Shown piece by piece: positions 1 through 8,903 of a stretch of 64,000 bases of DNA. The notes below the pieces were generated by a model. It ran no database searches. It saw nothing but the letters and a program-made list of their open reading frames with translations, and had not been told where the DNA came from. The translations under genes and the position numbers were made by a program. The stretch is from CAYNWT01 sp964450955 (GTDB lineage Bacteria; Planctomycetota; Planctomycetia; Planctomycetales; Planctomycetaceae). The stretch lies in assembly GCA_964450955.1 (NCBI GenBank), contig CAYVFI010000035.1, positions 8,028 to 72,027 of the forward strand, written 5' to 3'. The stretch's first letter is position 1. Each line of letters begins with the position of its first letter.

Positions 1-772
1 TGACCCAGCCCATCTCTTTGAGCTCACACAGCGCTTTGTAGATACCGATCAAACCAACGCCGCCGCCGGTCGGGTACAGCACCACGTCAGGCATCTCCCA
101 ACCGAACTGTTCGGCCAGTTCCAGGCCCATGGTCTTCTTGCCTTCGATGCGGTACGGCTCCTTAAGCGTGCTGGCGTTGTACCAGCCGTTTGCTGTGATG
201 GCCTGACCAACAATCTTCCCGGCGTCGCTGATCAACCCATTCACCAGCGATAGATTCGCACCGGCAATTGCACACTCGCTTCGCGGAATGGGTGGAGCAT
301 CCTTGGGCATCACGATGACAGCTTCGATACCGGCCTTCGCACAATACAACGACCACGCTCCGCCCGCGTTCCCGTTGGTCGGCATCCCCAACGTCTTGAC
401 GCCCAGTTCTTTCGCTCGAGACACACCAACCGCAGCACCTCGCGCCTTGAAGCTACCCGTTGGGATAATGCCTTCATCTTTGAGGAACAAGTTTGACATG
501 CCAATCTGATTGCCAAGCCGATCAAGCTTTAGCAACGGCGTCATGCCTTCGCCCATCGTGACGATGTTTTCTTCGCTGACAACCGGAAGCAGTTCGCGGT
601 AACGCCACAGGTCATGCGGTCGGCCAGCAACCGTGTCTTTGCTCATGTTGGCAGCGACCTTCGCAAGGTCGTATCGCACCAACAGCGGGCTGCCGCATGT
701 GCACAACTGGTGTGGCTTTTCTGTTTCGTAGTGTGCGTCGCACTTTGGACATTCCAGGTGACTGGCGAACAT
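1..772 (-). CDS. thrC: Threonine synthase, 3' end outside window
   Basis: PLP-dependent enzyme converting O-phosphohomoserine to threonine, the last step of threonine biosynthesis in the cytoplasm. About 257 residues are visible; the C-terminal part lies beyond position 1. The start ATG is at 772 on the minus strand. The N-terminus carries a zinc-ribbon-like set of cysteines (CPKC at 8-11, CTC at 24-26), as in many long-form threonine synthases. The PLP lysine is visible in GSFKARG (Lys109), followed by a glycine-rich phosphate-binding stretch (PTGGGVGLIG). It lies 149 bp downstream of tatC on the same strand, without a clear functional link. Related PLP lyases of the same fold cannot be fully excluded, but the zinc ribbon plus GSFKARG favours ThrC. 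Confidence 0.92.
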   Translation of the reverse strand, partial: MFASHLECPKCDAHYETEKPHQLCTCGSPLLVRYDLAKVAANMSKDTVAGRPHDLWRYRELLPVVSEENIVTMGEGMTPLLKLDRLGNQIGMSNLFLKDEGIIPTGSFKARGAAVGVSRAKELGVKTLGMPTNGNAGGAWSLYCAKAGIEAVIVMPKDAPPIPRSECAIAGANLSLVNGLISDAGKIVGQAITANGWYNASTLKEPYRIEGKKTMGLELAEQFGWEMPDVVLYPTGGGVGLIGIYKALCELKEMGWV

Positions 773-921
773 TGCTGACCTTGTCGTGGTAATTTGAATT
801 CAGTGGAGTCTGCTGGCGTAACGCTCTGGAACCGCAGCCTGCGGAGTTCTCGGTTTCAACTGCGCTTAGGTTAGCGTTTCTTGTCAGGTTTGACGTGCCT
901 GATCACACATTGCAGCGAGAT

Positions 922-2004
922 CTAGGTCGTCGGTTCCGTTGGCTTGCTGTTACCCAGCGACATGCCGCACATCATGATGCCCAGTTCGTACAGGAACACC
1001 AGCGGGAACATCATCAGCAACATGCTGGTCGGGTCGGCCGGTGTGAGCATCATGGACAGAAACGCGATGACCAAAATCGCCATGCGGCGGCGTTCGCGGT
1101 AAGCAGCTTGATCGAACAGGTCGATGCGTTCCAGAAAGACCATGACCAATGGCAGCTGGAAACTAAGCCCAAACATCACCGGCAACATCAACGCAAAACT
1201 AATCCATTCGGACAGTCGAATCTGCGGGTTCACGCCCAACCATTCGTTGAAACTTAGCAGGAAGTCCAGCACAAACGGGAACACCAGAAAGAAGCAGAAC
1301 GCTCCACCCGCCAGGAAGAAGCCCAGGCTAAGCGGCAAAAACACGTACACATATTTTCGTTCGTGCGAATACAAACCGGCCGCAACGAATTGCCAGACCT
1401 GGAAGAACACCCACGGCGACGCCAGCACCAGACCCGCCACAAACGAAACCTTCATGTACGTCATGAACGCTTCCTGAACGTTCAACGTCACCGGCTTGGC
1501 CGCTCGATCGGTTGTCTTCTTAAACTGTTTGAACTCGGGCGCCTGGATGTTGAAACTGATTGGTTGTGAATCAATCTTTTCCGGATCGAATCCCGCATCG
1601 GGGTTCAACTTGTGCAGCGTAGTAGCAAGCTGTTTGGCGTCGATTGTGATAGCGATAGAATCGGTGAATTCTTCTTCGTCTTCGGTCGGAGTGGCACCCG
1701 GTTCGCCTGTGCTGCCTTCGCCGGTTTCGTCAGCTTCGTCCCAGCCAAGTATCTGTTTGAAGGACCCAATCGGATCGAACCCCTCAACATCATCGACAAC
1801 CGATTCGCCTTTCGAGTGCCGCCGTAGCGCGTCGTCGATCGGTTTGCGAACCACATTCACGACGTGGTTCCCGAAGACCAGCATCAGAATCACAGCCAAC
1901 GCGAGTCCGATGATGGCTTTCCACAGATGAATGCGCAAAGCCTCAAGGTGCTCGCCAAACGTCATCGTGGTGTCGTCGAACAGATCTCTGGACTCTTTAG
2001 GCAT
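922..2004 (-). CDS. tatC: Sec-independent protein translocase subunit TatC with large loop insertion
   Basis: Core membrane subunit of the twin-arginine translocase, which exports folded proteins. The N-terminal signature is TFGEHLEALR (residues 15-24, compare SFxEHLxELR of TatC). After the first membrane helix (about 30-46) there is a long hydrophilic, acidic insertion (about 60-190), then the usual helices with the family motif WQFVAAGLYSHERKY and three or four further hydrophobic segments. At 360 residues it is about 100 longer than typical TatC (~250), and the excess is the first extracytoplasmic loop. The frame is open upstream to 2172, but that extension reads as non-coding; the ATG at 2004 directly precedes the conserved cytoplasmic helix. 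No tatA or tatB lies nearby. The DUF1501 protein at 57.8 kb is a plausible Tat substrate. Confidence 0.9.
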   Translation of the reverse strand: MPKESRDLFDDTTMTFGEHLEALRIHLWKAIIGLALAVILMLVFGNHVVNVVRKPIDDALRRHSKGESVVDDVEGFDPIGSFKQILGWDEADETGEGSTGEPGATPTEDEEEFTDSIAITIDAKQLATTLHKLNPDAGFDPEKIDSQPISFNIQAPEFKQFKKTTDRAAKPVTLNVQEAFMTYMKVSFVAGLVLASPWVFFQVWQFVAAGLYSHERKYVYVFLPLSLGFFLAGGAFCFFLVFPFVLDFLLSFNEWLGVNPQIRLSEWISFALMLPVMFGLSFQLPLVMVFLERIDLFDQAAYRERRRMAILVIAFLSMMLTPADPTSMLLMMFPLVFLYELGIMMCGMSLGNSKPTEPTT

Positions 2005-2254
2005 CGGGATAGACTCGTGATGGCAAGGACGACAATGAGTTGCGAGCGAGAGTTTAAACTCGGTTGTTCGCGGGGTCGTCCGTGGAGCGTTGGCAGAAAT
2101 GCCAGAAGAGGTCCGGCTGAGGGCGTCCACTTGGTGAGTAGACAGTTTGCCGAACGGTAATTGTATCGCCAAAACCGTCTATCGCAACGGCTTGATCTTG
2201 ATTCAAACCACGAAGGTGTAGACTTCTGATCAAATCGCATTCCGAGATCCTGAG

Positions 2255-2590
2255 ATGAAACCCGATCGCGCGAAGAAAGCGGAACAGAAGCTGGAGTCGC
2301 TTGAAAGCCAGCTTCGCGAAGCCCTGCTTGAACACCTGCCCCACGCAGTGAGGACGAGCTGCGATCTGTTCAGCACAGACAATACGAACCCCGAAAAGGA
2401 GTTCACGCAGGCACTGCGTTCAAAGGCACTTGAGTGTGTTGTTCTTCGTGAGTCTTTGGTACGAAATGATTCGAACAGCGTCTCAGCAAGATATCTCCAG
2501 GCGTGCGCCGAGTCTGACGACAAATTGAACGAACAGCGTCGAGGCCCACAACGTCTTGCGCAGTGGCTGCTGGACCAGTTGAATCATTGA
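2255..2590 (+). CDS. Hypothetical small helical protein
   Basis: A 111-residue protein I do not recognise. It is charged, probably all-helical and cytoplasmic, with no signal peptide or membrane segment. The first 25 residues (RAKKAEQKLESLESQLREA) have the heptad character of a short coiled coil. It begins with ATG at 2255 in the gap between the divergent tatC and the oxidoreductase gene at 2680 and reads in the direction of the latter, ending 89 bp before it. Codon use looks like the neighbours. It could be a small regulatory or structural protein; nothing allows a function to be assigned. Confidence 0.55.
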   Translation: MKPDRAKKAEQKLESLESQLREALLEHLPHAVRTSCDLFSTDNTNPEKEFTQALRSKALECVVLRESLVRNDSNSVSARYLQACAESDDKLNEQRRGPQRLAQWLLDQLNH

Positions 2591-2679
2591 TAATGCTCAG
2601 TCGGTTGAGTCCGCGTGCTGTTGCGGGTTCAATGAAGCAAGTGACCAACACTCACTGTTCCACCCGGAGTAGAAGCAAC

Positions 2680-3810
2680 ATGAGCGACAAGACATTCAAC
2701 GTGGCGATGGTCGGACTTGGTTTTGGAGCCGAGTTCATTCCCATCTATCAGGAACATCCGAACGCCCATGTTGCCGCCATCTGCCGGCGCAATGAAGAAG
2801 AGCTGAACAAGTGCGGGGACCAGTTTGGCATCGACAAGCGATACACGAAGTACGAAGACGTCCTTGCCGATCCGGACATTGATTACGTTCACATCAACAG
2901 TCCGATTCCCGATCACGCCTCAATGTCACTGCAGGCGCTGGACGCTGGCAAGCATGTGATGTGTACCGTCCCGATGGCGACCACCATCGAAGACTGCCAG
3001 AAGATTGTTGAGAAGGTTAAAGCGACCGGCCTGAAGTACATGATGGCCGAGACCGTCGTTTACAGCCGCGAGTTCTTGTTCATCAAGCAGATGTACGACA
3101 ACGGCGAACTTGGCAAAATCCAGCACCTTGCCGCATCGCACCCGCAGGACATGGACGGCTGGCCGTCCTACTGGGAAGAGATGATTCCCATGCACTACGC
3201 AACGCACGTTGTCAGCCCGTGCCTTGGCCTGACCAACAGTGTCGCGGAATACGTCAGCTGTTTCGGTTCCGGAACCGTTCGCGACGACATCGCTAAGAAG
3301 TCGGGCAATAAGTTCGCCGTCGAAAGCTGCCACATCAAAGTCAAAGACAGCGACGTCACCGCGCACATCTGGCGGTTCCTCTACGACGTCGCGCGGCAGT
3401 ATCGCGAGAGCTTCGATGTGTACGGAACCAAGAAAAGCTTCGAGTGGACTTTGGTTGAGAACGAACCACACGTCATCCACACCGCGAAGGTTCCCGAACA
3501 CGAGATCCCAACGAAGATTGAAATCCCCGACTTCGCTCATCTGCTGCCCGAACCGATCCAACGGTTCACGATGCCGAAAGAAATCCACGACGCCGAACAC
3601 CTGTCGTTCATACAGGGAGGAGGGCACGGAGGCTCTCATCCCCATATGGTTCACGAAATGCTAAGCGCGTTGCTGGAAGATCGTGATCCATGGCCGAACG
3701 CCGTGCAGTCGGCCAACTGGACCTGCGTCGGAATCTGCGCGCACGAGTCCGCCGAAAAGGGCGGCGAACGCATCAATCTACCTGAGTTTACGCTTGGGGC
3801 ATCTCGTTGA
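2680..3810 (+). CDS. Gfo/Idh/MocA family NAD(P)-dependent oxidoreductase
   Basis: 376-residue dehydrogenase of the glucose-fructose oxidoreductase/inositol dehydrogenase family, probably acting on a sugar or cyclitol. The N-terminal Rossmann fold starts at MVGLGFGAEF (about 10-19), followed by a C-terminal alpha/beta domain with GGGHGGSHPHMV, the family's second conserved cluster. The usual lysine motif (C-E-K-P) at the end of the nucleotide domain reads CTVPMA here, so the canonical active-site lysine is missing. The ATG at 2680 was chosen because it sits directly before the Rossmann strand with a GGAG upstream; the open frame back to 2563 is not protein-like. The next gene starts inside this stop codon, so the two are probably co-translated. 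The substrate cannot be read from the sequence. Confidence 0.9.
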   Translation: MSDKTFNVAMVGLGFGAEFIPIYQEHPNAHVAAICRRNEEELNKCGDQFGIDKRYTKYEDVLADPDIDYVHINSPIPDHASMSLQALDAGKHVMCTVPMATTIEDCQKIVEKVKATGLKYMMAETVVYSREFLFIKQMYDNGELGKIQHLAASHPQDMDGWPSYWEEMIPMHYATHVVSPCLGLTNSVAEYVSCFGSGTVRDDIAKKSGNKFAVESCHIKVKDSDVTAHIWRFLYDVARQYRESFDVYGTKKSFEWTLVENEPHVIHTAKVPEHEIPTKIEIPDFAHLLPEPIQRFTMPKEIHDAEHLSFIQGGGHGGSHPHMVHEMLSALLEDRDPWPNAVQSANWTCVGICAHESAEKGGERINLPEFTLGASR

Positions 3811-4235
3811 ACGCACCGCTGATGGGCATCAAACGGCCAGCTCGATACCTCGCCGCACAAATCGATCACTTACTGTCGATCGGTTGCGCTGTGGCTACCG
3901 GTGCTGCGGCGGGCGAGTTCGTGACACACAAATCGTCCGATGCATTCGAAGGCATGTTGGCTTTAAGTGTCCCTATTGTGTTTTTGCTGTACTTCTTTGT
4001 CTTCGAGTGGCTGGTGGGAGCGACCCCGGGCAAGCTGATATCGGGACTCCGAGTCCGCAAACTTGATGGCAGTCGTTGCGGGGCCAAAAGCGCATTCATC
4101 CGGACAGTTCTCCGGCTATTCGAGGCAAACCCATTGTTGATGGGCGGCCTTCCTGCGGCGGTCATCATCAGCGCATCAAGAAGCGGACAGCGTGCGGGTG
4201 ATAGAATGGCCGGAACCGTGGTTGTCGTTGCCTAA
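3807..4235 (+). CDS. RDD family membrane protein
   Basis: Short membrane protein (142 residues) of the RDD family. The sequence has RYLAAQIDHL near the N-terminus (the R..D signature of the first helix), two long hydrophobic segments, and between them the conserved GATPGKLISGLRV motif of the family; a third hydrophobic stretch ends the protein together with RAGDRMAGT. RDD proteins are poorly characterised; some act in ion transport. The likely start is TTG at 3807, overlapping the TGA of the oxidoreductase gene with a GGGG seven bases upstream, which fits translational coupling. An ATG at 3822 is the alternative but has no visible ribosome-binding site. Confidence 0.8.
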   Translation: MNAPLMGIKRPARYLAAQIDHLLSIGCAVATGAAAGEFVTHKSSDAFEGMLALSVPIVFLLYFFVFEWLVGATPGKLISGLRVRKLDGSRCGAKSAFIRTVLRLFEANPLLMGGLPAAVIISASRSGQRAGDRMAGTVVVVA

Positions 4236-4509
4236 CGACGGCAAGCTCGGAAGCAACTTCGTCAAACGAGCTCGTGTGGCCTACGTCCCCATCACGAAGA
4301 CTGGTGTTCTCACGGACACAATGCAACGCCAGGTCACCTGTGCCGATTCGACCAGATCAACCGGCAGGAACGGCTTCAGCCACAGGCAGAACGGCAATCG
4401 GAACTGAACTTTGCCCAGATGGACCCAGCCTGTGGAGCGTGCCCGGTGCATGTGGTAACTTCCTCGACTCGCCACGCATCGCCGCAAATTCAACATCGAG
4501 CACGCTCAC

Positions 4510-6651
4510 ATGCATCAGTACGACCTCATTGCCACGACCGCGTTCGGTCTTGAGTTTGTCGTCTCGCGCGAACTGAGAGAACTTGGTTACGACCAGCAAC
4601 GCACGTGGGACGGACGAGTTGGCTTTCGCGGCGATGCAATGGCGATCTGTCGAACCAACCTCTGGCTGCGATCTGCCGATCGCGTGGCGATTAAGTTTGG
4701 TCAGTTCGAAGCCAAAGACTTCGGCGTTTTGTTTGACAAGGTGAAGGAACTGCCGTGGGCTGACCTATTGCCCGTCGATGCAAAGTTCCCGGTGAATGGC
4801 CGATCGGTGAAGTCACAGCTATCCAGCGTGCCCGCTTGTCAGTCGATCGTCAAGAAAGCGATCGTTGAGAGTATGCGGAAAACGTACATGCGATCGCGGT
4901 TCGAAGAATCCGGCGTTGAATACAAGGTCGAAGTCAGCCTGCTAAACGACATCGCCACCATCACGCTGGACACATCCGGTGACGGACTGCACAAACGCGG
5001 CTACCGCCAAAAAGCCGGCGCCGCGCCGCTTCGCGAAACAACGGCCGCTGCACTTGTGCTGCTTAGCTACTGGAACCGCGACAGACCGTTCATCGATCCG
5101 TTTTGCGGTTCCGGAACCATTCCGATTGAAGCCGCCATGATCGGCCGCAACATCGCGCCCGGCCGCAACCGATCGTTCGCCTGCGAAGACTGGGCCATCA
5201 CAACGCGCGACATGTGGAAGCAGGCTCGACAAGAAGTCAAAGACACCATCGCACCCCGGTTGCCCTACCCGATCCTGGCAACCGACCACGACAGCAAGGT
5301 TCTATCGTTCGCCCGAGCCAACGCAGCCGAAGCGGGTGTGACGACCGACCTGCACATTCAAAACAAAGAACTGATGGACCTCTCGTCCAAACGCAAGTAC
5401 GGCTGCGTTGTCTGCAACCCACCGTGGGGTCATCGCCTAAACGAACTCGAAGAACTCCGCGCGCTCACGCGAGTGATGAAGTCGGTCATCGAACCGTTGG
5501 ATACCTGGTCGGTCTACGTCCTAACCGCGCTGCGTGACTTCGAACGGCAATTCGGCCGCGCGGCATCACGCAAACGAAAGCTGTACAACGCGAAGATTGA
5601 AAGCACGTTCTATCAATACAACGGACCGCGCCCTCCGGAACAGGGAACGGAAGCAGAAATGGCCGGTGCCACGAATGAAGTAGCACCTTCCGTTGAACCA
5701 GCTCCAATCGTCGCGCCACCGGAAGAAGAACCTCAAGCGGAAACCGTCGCCCCCATCCAGGTTCCAGCGATCGCAGAACCTGTTGCCGCTGTTGCACCGC
5801 CCGCACCAGTAGAACCCGAACCTACCGTCACCGAACCTGTGGCTGATCCAGAACCGGCAGAACCCGAACCAGTCGCAGTCGAAGCCAGCGCGGACAGCGT
5901 GCTTGATCATCCGGCAATCAGCGGCGCGTACTTCTTTCCGCGTGAGGCCCGGTTCGAAAACACCGTCCAGATTGATGTCGATGGAGCATCCCTAAGTTGC
6001 CTCGCCGATATTGCTGACGATCCAAATCGGCTGACACTGGTCCATTTTCATGGCAACGGCGAGACCATCGCTGACTACGTCGAGATGGGCCTGCCGATGA
6101 TGTTCGCCAGAATGAACGTCAATTCTGTCTTCATTGAATACCGCGGCTACGGCGAAAGCACTGACCGACCGAAACTGGTTGCCATGCTGGACGACGGCGA
6201 AACAGTCCTGGAACACCTCGGCGTGAACCTAAGCAAAACGATTATCTTTGGGCGTTCTATCGGTTCGCTATACGCCATCGAACTCGCCGCGCGGCGACCC
6301 GAACTGGCGGGGCTGATCATCGAAAGCGGCATTGCTGATCCGCTGGAACGGTTCCTCACCTACGCCGATCCAACGGCCGCTGGCACAACCGAAGCCGAAG
6401 TGCGAACCGCTGTTGCCACGCACTTCGATCATCGGGCCAAGCTGGCCAGGTTCGCCAACCCGGCTTTGCTTCTGCACACCGAAGAGGATGGATTAATCGA
6501 CATCTCACACGCCGAACGCAATCACGAGTGGCTGGCCAGCGAAGACAAGAAACTGGTGCGGTTCGCTCGGGGCAACCACAACACCATCATGCCCGAAAAC
6601 CTCGGCCGCTACTTCGCAGAACTCGAAGAGTTCATCAACCACTGCCGGTAA
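4510..6651 (+). CDS. THUMP-domain RNA methyltransferase (RlmL-like) fused to an alpha/beta hydrolase
   Basis: 713-residue two-enzyme protein. Residues 1-375 are a THUMP domain (about 45-160) plus an SAM-dependent methyltransferase of the RlmL/YcbY class, which makes N2-methylguanosine in 23S rRNA: motif I DPFCGSGT (196-203) and the catalytic NPPWG (303-307). Residues 379-463 are a low-complexity linker rich in Pro, Glu, Ala and Val. Residues 464-713 are an alpha/beta hydrolase of the dienelactone-hydrolase/BEM46 type: oxyanion region HFHGNGE (512-518), nucleophile elbow GRSIGS (Ser584), probable acid Asp660 and His690. Both domains look catalytically intact. The frame is continuous with uniform codon use across the linker, so a chance frameshift fusion is unlikely. 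The hydrolase substrate is unknown. The ATG at 4510 fits the start of the family. Confidence 0.9.
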   Translation: MHQYDLIATTAFGLEFVVSRELRELGYDQQRTWDGRVGFRGDAMAICRTNLWLRSADRVAIKFGQFEAKDFGVLFDKVKELPWADLLPVDAKFPVNGRSVKSQLSSVPACQSIVKKAIVESMRKTYMRSRFEESGVEYKVEVSLLNDIATITLDTSGDGLHKRGYRQKAGAAPLRETTAAALVLLSYWNRDRPFIDPFCGSGTIPIEAAMIGRNIAPGRNRSFACEDWAITTRDMWKQARQEVKDTIAPRLPYPILATDHDSKVLSFARANAAEAGVTTDLHIQNKELMDLSSKRKYGCVVCNPPWGHRLNELEELRALTRVMKSVIEPLDTWSVYVLTALRDFERQFGRAASRKRKLYNAKIESTFYQYNGPRPPEQGTEAEMAGATNEVAPSVEPAPIVAPPEEEPQAETVAPIQVPAIAEPVAAVAPPAPVEPEPTVTEPVADPEPAEPEPVAVEASADSVLDHPAISGAYFFPREARFENTVQIDVDGASLSCLADIADDPNRLTLVHFHGNGETIADYVEMGLPMMFARMNVNSVFIEYRGYGESTDRPKLVAMLDDGETVLEHLGVNLSKTIIFGRSIGSLYAIELAARRPELAGLIIESGIADPLERFLTYADPTAAGTTEAEVRTAVATHFDHRAKLARFANPALLLHTEEDGLIDISHAERNHEWLASEDKKLVRFARGNHNTIMPENLGRYFAELEEFINHCR

Positions 6652-6771
6652 GACGAGACTGCGCCGGCCGTTTAATCTGCACAGATACCCGCCAGATTTA
6701 TTTCATTGGGTACGCAGCTCATCAACTGACTTGTGGCTGTCGAAGAGCAAACGCGCAAGGCGATCGCTCAC

Positions 6772-8706
6772 TCACTTTTCAAGTAAGCTTCGGGCGTCCT
6801 TAAGACTCATTGTGGAGCGCAGTCGCGAATTGTTCAGTTGGCCGACGACCAACCGATACAGGCAGCGTCCAACCGATCCGGAGATCTTCAGTTCGTTGTG
6901 TCGTACGCGCACGTCCAGGTTCAGCCTGCTGGCATTAGGTTCAAGCCAATGTTGTAGCGAAACTTGGTCTAAATCCGGCATTTTTTGATCCAGGTAGCGA
7001 CTCACAAGTTTCATATAGAGTGGGTGGCTAACCAATTCCTCGGAAGACTCAAACCTCTCAAGAAAACGATTCTGGTCGTTCAGACTCTCGGACGTGAGTG
7101 CGAATCCAGTGCGCAAAACTAGTCCCTCAATGGCATTTAGAAACCGCTTGGGAGCCCCTTCGAAACCCACACCGTCTGGCGCGAAAGCTAACTTCGCAAA
7201 GTCAACATCGACGGCGAGAAGTGGCACACCACTACGAGCGGACGAGTCCAGCCGCTCCAGTTCAGCTTCAAGCCACGGGCCAACATCATGGTCGCTCATC
7301 GCAAAGTACAGAATCCCATTCTTCTCAGCGAATCCGATGTTCTTCGGACGGTTGCCTTCAGGCTCCGCTGTCCGGAACTGAACAGTCTTCCCGATTTGCT
7401 CGCCGTCCAACTTCTTAAGTACGACAGCATCTGTGAGTACAGCTCCGAATATCCCGAACTCGTCCGGTTTGGTGTCTGATATCGGCCCCAGCTTGAACAC
7501 ACCTTCCTGGTCAGGGTTGGCAAGGATCCGCCATATGGCATCAGCCAGCGTTCGCTCCGACGCACTGCCTGCGACCTTGGAGAGTCCGGAAACGAGTGAC
7601 TCCGGCAACCGACCATTGAACGCCGCCGTGGCCCACGAACGTTGGCCATAGAATGTCCCCAAACGGCTAGCAGAGCGAACTGGCTGCCCGAGTAACTTTG
7701 CGGCAGCGCCATCTACAGTTCGCAACCGCAATTCGAAAGTCAGCGGGCCATCGCCTCCTTGCAGGCCGTCCAGATGAAGACTTGCGGAACGCATCTCTTC
7801 CAAACCGAGAGTCAACAGTTCCAATTGCCAAGCTGCGAGCACGGTCCTCTCTCGGTAATCCGCCGTAGATTCATCGTCCCGCTGCTGCAGGTTCGGAGCG
7901 GCCACCTTTCTCACCGCCTGCGAGAAGTTCGATCGTTCGCGCTCGGGAATTCCATCCGCATAAAAATCGACGATGTAGTCACTGCCAGCCCCGCGAATCT
8001 CACGAGCAAGAGCCTCCAAGTCCAGTCGAAACAGCTCAGAAGAAGTAGACCAAAATACGATTTGCCCCACTTGACGCACATAGCCACGTGTCACGGTTTC
8101 ATCGCGGTTCGTTCGCGAAATAAAGTAATTATTGGGGGGGTCCGGCAGAAGATTTAGGACCCGGTCCGCCCCCGCAGGCCAGGCCGGGGCAGGTGGGGAA
8201 GTCACCTTGAGCGAGACTTTTCCGGGATCAGTTCCAAATTGAACGTCACACTGGACACCTCGGCCTCCGACGTTCCACTTCGAGTACAAATCGACATAGC
8301 TCTTGACCCAACTCTCCAGTGACTCACCGTCACTAAGAACGCGATACCAAACGGCACGATGCGGGAGCGAAACGTGAAATCCCTGGGCCCCAATGAATGG
8401 AAGCGATGACGGCAGAAGTCGATTGGGCCCTCCGCTCGCAAAGTACAGCAATACTCCCTCTTGATGTCCCCAAACGGATGAGAATGGATGATCATCCATG
8501 CCCTTGTATTCGTCCGGCCGCACATCCTTATAGCCAATTTGGGCGAGAGGCCCCGAGGCTTTCCTCATACGGCCCAACAATTCCTGATGTCGAGTTGAAG
8601 TCTTTAAGTGCGCCTCAACTGATCGGTGAAAGCGGGCGAATGGCTTGGGCGCCAGTTCCACGTTGGGTGGGTGCACAGCCAAAATCAGGGCAATTAAAGT
8701 CGTCAT
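6772..8706 (-). CDS. Large uncharacterised protein, probably secreted
   Basis: 644 residues, family not recognised. The N-terminus MTTLIALILAVHP could be a short uncleaved or atypical signal sequence; no other membrane segment is obvious. The rest is mixed alpha/beta in character, without catalytic motifs, cysteine patterns or repeats that I can identify. It resembles the many long DUF-type proteins of Planctomycetes that have periplasmic features. The gene contains a run of seven G (8134-8140), a place where sequencing or replication slippage could matter, yet the frame stays open across it. It runs convergent to the methyltransferase-hydrolase gene; the stops are 118 bp apart. It is slightly richer in AT than its left neighbour. 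Confidence 0.75.
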   Translation of the reverse strand: MTTLIALILAVHPPNVELAPKPFARFHRSVEAHLKTSTRHQELLGRMRKASGPLAQIGYKDVRPDEYKGMDDHPFSSVWGHQEGVLLYFASGGPNRLLPSSLPFIGAQGFHVSLPHRAVWYRVLSDGESLESWVKSYVDLYSKWNVGGRGVQCDVQFGTDPGKVSLKVTSPPAPAWPAGADRVLNLLPDPPNNYFISRTNRDETVTRGYVRQVGQIVFWSTSSELFRLDLEALAREIRGAGSDYIVDFYADGIPERERSNFSQAVRKVAAPNLQQRDDESTADYRERTVLAAWQLELLTLGLEEMRSASLHLDGLQGGDGPLTFELRLRTVDGAAAKLLGQPVRSASRLGTFYGQRSWATAAFNGRLPESLVSGLSKVAGSASERTLADAIWRILANPDQEGVFKLGPISDTKPDEFGIFGAVLTDAVVLKKLDGEQIGKTVQFRTAEPEGNRPKNIGFAEKNGILYFAMSDHDVGPWLEAELERLDSSARSGVPLLAVDVDFAKLAFAPDGVGFEGAPKRFLNAIEGLVLRTGFALTSESLNDQNRFLERFESSEELVSHPLYMKLVSRYLDQKMPDLDQVSLQHWLEPNASRLNLDVRVRHNELKISGSVGRCLYRLVVGQLNNSRLRSTMSLKDARSLLEK

Positions 8707-8903
8707 CTAAGACTCCAACATGGCACGAACTACTGGTCCATCCGGTTTTCGTGTCGGGAGCTTGGGTTCGGGGGCCAGCCAGATGGCCTTCCAAGAGAAT
8801 GCGTCTCGGGAAATGCGGCCATTCCGCTGGTGTCTTTGTCTTCAAGACAGCTCAATGAACTGATCTACCACACAAACCCCCGAAGGACCAAACTACTTGA
8901 CTA

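Noticed and set aside
829..846. Small palindrome GAACCGCAGCCTGCGGAGTTC beyond the tatC stop
   Set aside because: Could be a terminator of the leftward tatC gene but has no T-run and imperfect pairing; too weak to list.
2926..3654. 242-codon frame antisense to the Gfo/Idh gene
   Set aside because: Shadow; Val/Asp/His-rich sequence typical of an antisense frame.
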